From the NCBI RefSeq assembly GCF_027563465.1, contig NZ_JAPFQA010000008.1:62001-126000 (forward strand): DNA of 64,000 nucleotides, given 5' to 3'. The position numbers and the translations under genes are program-made. This document shows positions 59,666-64,000 of the stretch, in pieces (position 1 is the stretch's first letter; every line of letters starts with the position of its first letter). Source of the stretch: Mesorhizobium qingshengii (GTDB lineage: Bacteria; Pseudomonadota; Alphaproteobacteria; Rhizobiales; Rhizobiaceae). The notes beneath the pieces are model-generated. The model was not told the DNA's origin, made no database searches, and saw only the letters and a program-made list of their open reading frames with translations.

Positions 59666-61710
59666 GTTTGTATCCCTGGATGGCCTGCCTTCCGAAGTAA
59701 GGCCAGCATTTCGGTTTCAGCGGTTCGCAATGAGAGTTCCGCATTCGCCAAGTCGCGCAAGGCATCGCTGACCTCCGTCCGGGGCTCCGGTTCAAAAGTG
59801 TCCACATAGCGCGGGATGTTGAGGTTGAAATCGTTCTCTTTGATCTCGGCGATGTCCACCACGCGAGCGTGCTTTAGCAGCTCGTCGGCATCACCGTAGA
59901 GCGCACCGAGTTCCCGTCCCACGGCATCGACATCGCGCCGGTCGTCGTCGGCGCGGCGTCGGGCTTCGTTCATTTTCTCGTCTCGCTCGGCAATCTTTGC
60001 CGCAGCCTTGTCGCGCTGGCCTTCCAGCTTGACGAGCGCGGCCTCGGCCTTCTCGCGGACGGTCTTCGCTGCGAGCGTAGCCAATTCAGCTCGCCTTTCC
60101 GCGACTTCCGCATCCAACCTGGCCAGTCGCACCGTGGCATCGGCGTATTCGGCTTCCAGTCGTTCCACTTCGTCGTGCTCGCGTGCGTTGATCTGTTCAC
60201 GGATGCGCCCGCTGTGGCGCGCCACCAGATCCGGCACCTTTGTCGCGTCCCCATATGCCTGCACATGCACGAGAATGCGCATCACGTCCTGAGGACGGAG
60301 TTCGTTCTGGTTGGACAGCTCACGGAAGTGGCGCGCGGCATAGACCAACAGCACCTTGTCGTGCCGCTCGGGCGAGCGCTGCCGGCGAAGGATCAGCAAA
60401 CAAGCTGGAACGCCCGCACCATAGAACACGTTGAGCGGCAACGATATCACCGCGTCAATCAGGCGCGATTCGAGTAGTGCCTTGCGGATCAGGTGCTCGT
60501 CGTCCGCCTTGCGGCGCTTGATGAATGGGTTGCCGTCGTCATCGAACTCCCCAGTTTCCTCCTCCACCTCCGCCTGGCCACGAAACAGCACCCCTTGCGG
60601 GCAGACGATGCCTGCGCGGCCCTGGTTAGTAAGCGAGGCGAGGATGTGCAGGATAAAAGCATAGTCGCCATAGCCTGCAGGCGGCGCCTTGAATGGCGTG
60701 CCGCGCCCGAAGCGGCCATAATTGTCCTTGAAACCTTCCTTGCCGAAGGTTTCCTTCTTGAGCTTGTCCTTCTTCTTCTTGTCGTCCGTTTGCTGCTCGG
60801 GCTTGAGCCACCAAAATTCGTCGGAGAATGGAAAATTGGCGAGCACCAGCGAGAATTTGCGCAGCTGGCCCGCACCGTCCTTGAAAGCCGGGTCAGTTAT
60901 GGTGCTGGCGCCGGCGGCAATGTTAGCCTCCAGTCCGTGCAGCACGGAGTTGATCTTGCCAATGGCGGCGTTGCCCCAATTCATTTCCTGGGCGAAGTAT
61001 TGGGCCGAGTTGGCGTGATGGCCGCCTTCGCGCAGGAAGTCTGCCGAGTGTACCAGCATGCCGCCGCTGCCGCCGGTGGGATCGTAGATGGTGTCGCCGG
61101 GGCGCGGCTCCAGGATGCGCACCAGCGTGTCAACCACTTCCGGCGGGGTAAAGAATTCGCCGGCCTTGGCGCCGGCGTCATCAGCAAACTGCTTGATGAG
61201 GTATTCGTAGGCATGGCCCAGCACATCAGGCGCGACGCTGGCGTTGGACAAGTCGTGCGTGTTGAAGTGCTGAATGAGTGCGTGGACGACCTCATTCGCG
61301 ATGAGCGGCTTACCGCTGCCATCAGGAGCGGGCTGCGCCCAATCCACGGTGAACACGCCGCGCAGTTCTTCATTGGCGTTGGACACTGCGCGCATGGCCG
61401 AGGTGAGCGTCTCGCCGAGGTTCGTGGACGCGGCCAACACGTCGCCCCAGCGGCTGCCTTGGGGAATGGAATAGCGATGCTCGCCCCGTGCGCGAAACAC
61501 TGCCTTCTGCGTCTCGGTAAACCCGCGGCCCTGCTGACGCTCCAGTTCGGCTATCGCCTCGTCAGCCTCGTTTTCCCATTGGTCGCAGAGCCGCTTATAG
61601 AACATTAGCGATAGGATATAGTTTTTGTAGTCCTGGCCAGCGGTCTTGCCGCGCAGGATGTTGGCCGCTCCCCAGAGATGGGTTTCGAGTTGTTGTTGAG
61701 TAAGTTTCAT
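59659..61710 (-). CDS. hsdM: Type I restriction-modification methyltransferase subunit
   Basis: A 683-aa N6-adenine methyltransferase. MKLTQQQLETHLWGAANILRG is the usual start. The SAM motif DPTGGSGGML is at 210-219. The catalytic motif is ANFPF (291-295), where the family norm is NPPF/Y, so the first Pro is replaced by Phe. A C-terminal helical extension (about 530-640, EVERLEAEYADATVRLARLDAEVAERRAEL region) is a long coiled coil not seen in shorter HsdM proteins. The ATG at 61710 is preferred to 61794. Confidence 0.92.
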   Translation of the reverse strand: MKLTQQQLETHLWGAANILRGKTAGQDYKNYILSLMFYKRLCDQWENEADEAIAELERQQGRGFTETQKAVFRARGEHRYSIPQGSRWGDVLAASTNLGETLTSAMRAVSNANEELRGVFTVDWAQPAPDGSGKPLIANEVVHALIQHFNTHDLSNASVAPDVLGHAYEYLIKQFADDAGAKAGEFFTPPEVVDTLVRILEPRPGDTIYDPTGGSGGMLVHSADFLREGGHHANSAQYFAQEMNWGNAAIGKINSVLHGLEANIAAGASTITDPAFKDGAGQLRKFSLVLANFPFSDEFWWLKPEQQTDDKKKKDKLKKETFGKEGFKDNYGRFGRGTPFKAPPAGYGDYAFILHILASLTNQGRAGIVCPQGVLFRGQAEVEEETGEFDDDGNPFIKRRKADDEHLIRKALLESRLIDAVISLPLNVFYGAGVPACLLILRRQRSPERHDKVLLVYAARHFRELSNQNELRPQDVMRILVHVQAYGDATKVPDLVARHSGRIREQINAREHDEVERLEAEYADATVRLARLDAEVAERRAELATLAAKTVREKAEAALVKLEGQRDKAAAKIAERDEKMNEARRRADDDRRDVDAVGRELGALYGDADELLKHARVVDIAEIKENDFNLNIPRYVDTFEPEPRTEVSDALRDLANAELSLRTAETEMLALLRKAGHPGIQTC

Positions 61711-61868
61711 GCTTGAGTTCTGGTTCCTGCGCAGAGCTATTTCGCGCGGCGCCTGCCCACCCGCTTTTTGCGCCGACCCGACTGCAGCGTCCATTTCCGA
61801 TCCCTCATATCGCGATTCTTTCCACCTACTATAGCCACACAGCGACAGGATGTACCCGCCGGATGATG

Positions 61869-62330
61869 CTAGTCATTGCAGATAAGATCGCCATTCAGGC
61901 CGCCTGATTGTCGCGGCATTGCGAGGCTGCGAAGGGCGCCGAGGCTGATCGACCGCTGGCCGTTCTTTGCCATCTTACCGGCGCGCGCCCACGCTGGCTC
62001 GCCAAGACCATCGTAGACGATCTCAACCTCTTCGGGCGAAACTACCTTGAGCACCACAAGCCGGTCGCAGGAAGCGTAAAGCGAGACTCTTTTCGCAGCC
62101 GTGCCTACCATCTTTATTTGTACGTCGCCGCCGTTGCCGTCATGGGCGTCGTGGCCGGGGTGGGAATTGGGATACAGGGTGAGGCCAAGCGCGGCCGCAG
62201 CGACAACCTCGCCAATTGCGCCTAGCAGATGCCCGTCAGGCGTGAACCGGCGGCCGGGATAAGCTGACTCAAGCTCGGCGACCGCCCGATAGATCGCCGC
62301 GACCTGATCCGGTAGCCTGATGCGTTCCAT
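61869..62330 (-). CDS. Small predicted PD-(D/E)XK protein (DUF6998-like)
   Basis: A 153-aa protein. GHLLGAIGEVVAAAALGLTLY with Glu41, then GNGGDVQIKMV with Asp69, Gln71 and Lys73, gives the E...D-x-Q-x-K layout of restriction-type nuclease folds. Remembered relatives are named DUF6998. It lies 158 bases upstream of hsdM on the same strand. A nuclease role in defence is inferred, and it may be structural only. Confidence 0.65.
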   Translation of the reverse strand: MERIRLPDQVAAIYRAVAELESAYPGRRFTPDGHLLGAIGEVVAAAALGLTLYPNSHPGHDAHDGNGGDVQIKMVGTAAKRVSLYASCDRLVVLKVVSPEEVEIVYDGLGEPAWARAGKMAKNGQRSISLGALRSLAMPRQSGGLNGDLICND

Positions 62331-62366
62331 AATGCGAATGCCCCGTCCCATCCAAAAATCGCCCGC

Positions 62367-62834
62367 CTATACTATTGACGAAATCGCTCCGCATGCAAAC
62401 CTGATGCCGCCCACCAACGCGAAAAACAGCGCTGTTGAGCATAGGATGGCCACAGGCTTCGAACGGACGAAATTTTCAGAAGGCGTTCGAGAAGGAAGCG
62501 TTCCGAGCGTGTACATAGCCAGACCCATCCCGACAATGGAGAATATGGCAGCCAATTCGAAGTGCCGGGACGCCGGAGGCAATACACCCTTGTTGATTGC
62601 GACAAAGGCGCCTACGCCGGCAACGATGATCGAGCTACCAGTGATCACACCGTTAAGCTGAGCGAGTATGACTTCTGCGCCGAGCTGTCGTTCGTCAAGG
62701 CAATCAGAAGCGGTGCTGCCCATATTTTGCCATGCGGCGAGAAGGCTTCTCAGCCAGATGATGAGCGCTATCGCCTCAAGCACCGGCCAGCACCGTATTA
62801 CATCGAGCAGAGACGTCAGGAATGACGTCATCAC
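62367..62834 (-). CDS. Unknown membrane protein in the accessory block
   Basis: A 155-aa protein with about four hydrophobic segments (LLDVIRCWPVLEAIALIIWL, GVITGSSIIVAGVGAFVAI, FELAAIFSIVGMGLAMYTLG, PVAILCSTALFFALVGGI). The start codon (GTG 62834 or ATG 62831) overlaps the stop of the secreted-protein gene. It ends 36 bases before the DUF6998-like gene. No family recognised. Confidence 0.62.
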   Translation of the reverse strand: MMTSFLTSLLDVIRCWPVLEAIALIIWLRSLLAAWQNMGSTASDCLDERQLGAEVILAQLNGVITGSSIIVAGVGAFVAINKGVLPPASRHFELAAIFSIVGMGLAMYTLGTLPSRTPSENFVRSKPVAILCSTALFFALVGGIRFACGAISSIV

Positions 62835-63376
62835 CGAGCCCCGGGCAATTGCCGTGGGTCGAAAACTTGCTTGAAGTAGTCGTCTTCCTTTTGGGGCAAG
62901 AACCCACCTTCGGCAGCGAACTGATCCTTGCCGTACTTTTCGATAACCGAGGGCATACCAAAGCCGGCCGGGCCGATGGCCTTGCGTAAAGCGTCGCGAA
63001 CCTTCTCGTCATAGAACGCGACGATCTGCGCGGGCCAATACTGCTCGACGAACGGCGGCTTATTTGGCGGCCAGATGCATTGCATCGAGAGGGCCGCAAG
63101 AAAGTCGTCATCAGACGGGGCTTTGCGCTTGTTGCGACTGGCCACCTCATTAGCCAAGACGGCAGTAGACGCCAGAAATCCCACGTACTTTGTGATGTCA
63201 CCCGCGCTGGCCTTCTGCCAATCTACGCCGAGCCTGCGAGCAACAGGAAACTCCGTTGCAAGCTGCTGTAGCCGTTCTGGTATAATAACGGGACCGTTCT
63301 CCACTTGCGTGTCCTGTGCCGAGACGTTGGTTCCAACGATTGCTGCGAATGAAATAACAAGAAGAAACAGGCGCAT
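62831..63376 (-). CDS. Unknown secreted protein in the accessory block
   Basis: A 181-aa protein with a signal peptide (MRLFLLVISFAAIVGTNVSA, cleavage after SA-QD). The mature part contains RLGVDWQKASAGDITKYVGFL and PFVEQYWPAQIVAFYDEKV. GGGGGG lies nine bases before the ATG. It is coupled to the membrane protein that follows, so the two likely act together at the envelope. No family recognised. Confidence 0.65.
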   Translation of the reverse strand: MRLFLLVISFAAIVGTNVSAQDTQVENGPVIIPERLQQLATEFPVARRLGVDWQKASAGDITKYVGFLASTAVLANEVASRNKRKAPSDDDFLAALSMQCIWPPNKPPFVEQYWPAQIVAFYDEKVRDALRKAIGPAGFGMPSVIEKYGKDQFAAEGGFLPQKEDDYFKQVFDPRQLPGAR

Positions 63377-63579
63377 TCGTTACCCCCCCGAATAGACGAC
63401 AAATAGAGAGAAGCAGAATGCACATCGAAAGTCCATTCGGGAGCAACATCGGGCCCTCAGCGCGTTAGGGGGGGCAGGGTCGGGCGGGACTCGGTCCGCC
63501 GGGCTATCGGTCCGGGTCGACGCCGTGGGCCATCCTAAAGCCTAGCCAGTTAAGGTTGCCGCCTGCGCCGCACGGTCCA

Positions 63580-63933
63580 TCAGCCCCGCATGATCGAGCG
63601 CAGGATGGCCTGCATATGCTCTTCCAGATCAAGCTCGCCACGAGCCTCGACGGCAAGCAGATATTTCGACTTGGCCCGGCGCTCATCTCGGTTGACTGCT
63701 GGAAAGGAGCAGACGGCCAGCAGTGCCTCTTGCTCGACCTTGTCGGCCCGGCCGCAGGCGTCGCTGCGGCTCCCCAGCCGATGAACAACACGATGGAACT
63801 CGGCATAGGCCGCCTCATGTGCAGCGATCAGTGCCTGCAGCTTCGGCGAGGTCCTTACGTCAGCGGACACGGGATCGACAGCAGCCGCCGCGCCGGTCAG
63901 CGCGAGAAGAGTACGGCGGGTGATCGCGGGCAT
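63580..63933 (-). CDS. Tat-exported hypothetical protein
   Basis: A 117-aa protein. The N terminus MPAITRRTLLALTGAAAAVDPVSA has a twin-arginine signal. The rest is helical (KLQALIAAHEAAYAEFHRVVHRL, then ELDLEEHMQAILRSI). Similar short proteins are common in Mesorhizobium accessory regions. AGGAGG lies six bases before the ATG. Function unknown. Confidence 0.65.
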   Translation of the reverse strand: MPAITRRTLLALTGAAAAVDPVSADVRTSPKLQALIAAHEAAYAEFHRVVHRLGSRSDACGRADKVEQEALLAVCSFPAVNRDERRAKSKYLLAVEARGELDLEEHMQAILRSIMRG

Positions 63934-64000
63934 GGATGATGTCCTCCTAGCTGCCGATCATGCCGACCATAGCATCACCGTGCCAGGGCGCAGAGATGGT

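Noticed and set aside
63947..64000. Minus-strand frame open to the window edge
   Set aside because: Only 17 residues are visible; it could be the end of a gene or just the promoter of the Tat-exported protein gene.

Overview
The window looks like chromosome from a high-GC alphaproteobacterium of the order Rhizobiales, most like Mesorhizobium. The support is phosphatidylcholine synthase, an IalB-type protein, DUF1326/DUF2182 and DUF930 proteins, a cysteine-free FixK-like regulator and a SyrA-like membrane protein. This is a reading by family recognition; no search was run.

Positions 1-10.6 kb form an oxygen-limitation region. It holds the end of a DUF4010 membrane protein, a conserved 128-aa protein, a zinc alcohol dehydrogenase, a blue-copper protein, a PepSY protein coupled to cytochrome b561, and a complete arginine deiminase operon (arcD-arcA-arcB-arcC). 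A SyrA-like protein, a FixK/FNR-type regulator and a GNAT acetyltransferase follow. Three good FNR/FixK boxes (427, 4165, 9261) and two weak ones (2915, 2996) tie the genes together. In this reading, low oxygen switches on ATP production from arginine plus redox and copper proteins.

Positions 10.9-27.3 kb are an integrated phage-like element next to tRNA-Ser(UGA). It is bounded by a 15-bp direct repeat (10944-10958 and 27275-27289). It encodes a P4-type integrase, a Xre regulator with an operator region, an AlpA-like protein, a DUF3987-type primase/helicase, a P27-type small terminase, a prohead protease, a tape measure protein and tail-fibre genes. Most genes lie on the minus strand and overlap by 1-4 bases. 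No large terminase, portal, major capsid, tail tube or lysis gene was seen. Several genes shorter than 60 codons lie between the obvious ones, and three cargo-like genes face the other way.

Positions 27.3-53.8 kb are ordinary backbone: DUF2161, DUF930, TerC, rimO, a BMP/nucleoside-type ABC transporter, quinone oxidoreductase, a pcs-DUF1326-DUF2182 cluster, a UbiH-type hydroxylase, hspQ, IalB, a YejA-like peptide-binding protein, a DsbA-family protein, an SbmA/BacA-like ABC exporter, mgtE, a serine hydrolase, gor, a DUF2059 protein, rpiA, gph and tRNA-Val(CAC).

Positions 53.8-64 kb are an accessory block downstream of tRNA-Val. A gene-poor stretch comes first, then a tight type I restriction-modification operon (hsdM-hsdS-hsdR) ending in a YgjP-like metallopeptidase. 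Upstream of it lie a small predicted PD-(D/E)XK protein, an unknown membrane protein and an unknown secreted protein. A Tat-exported hypothetical protein closes the window.
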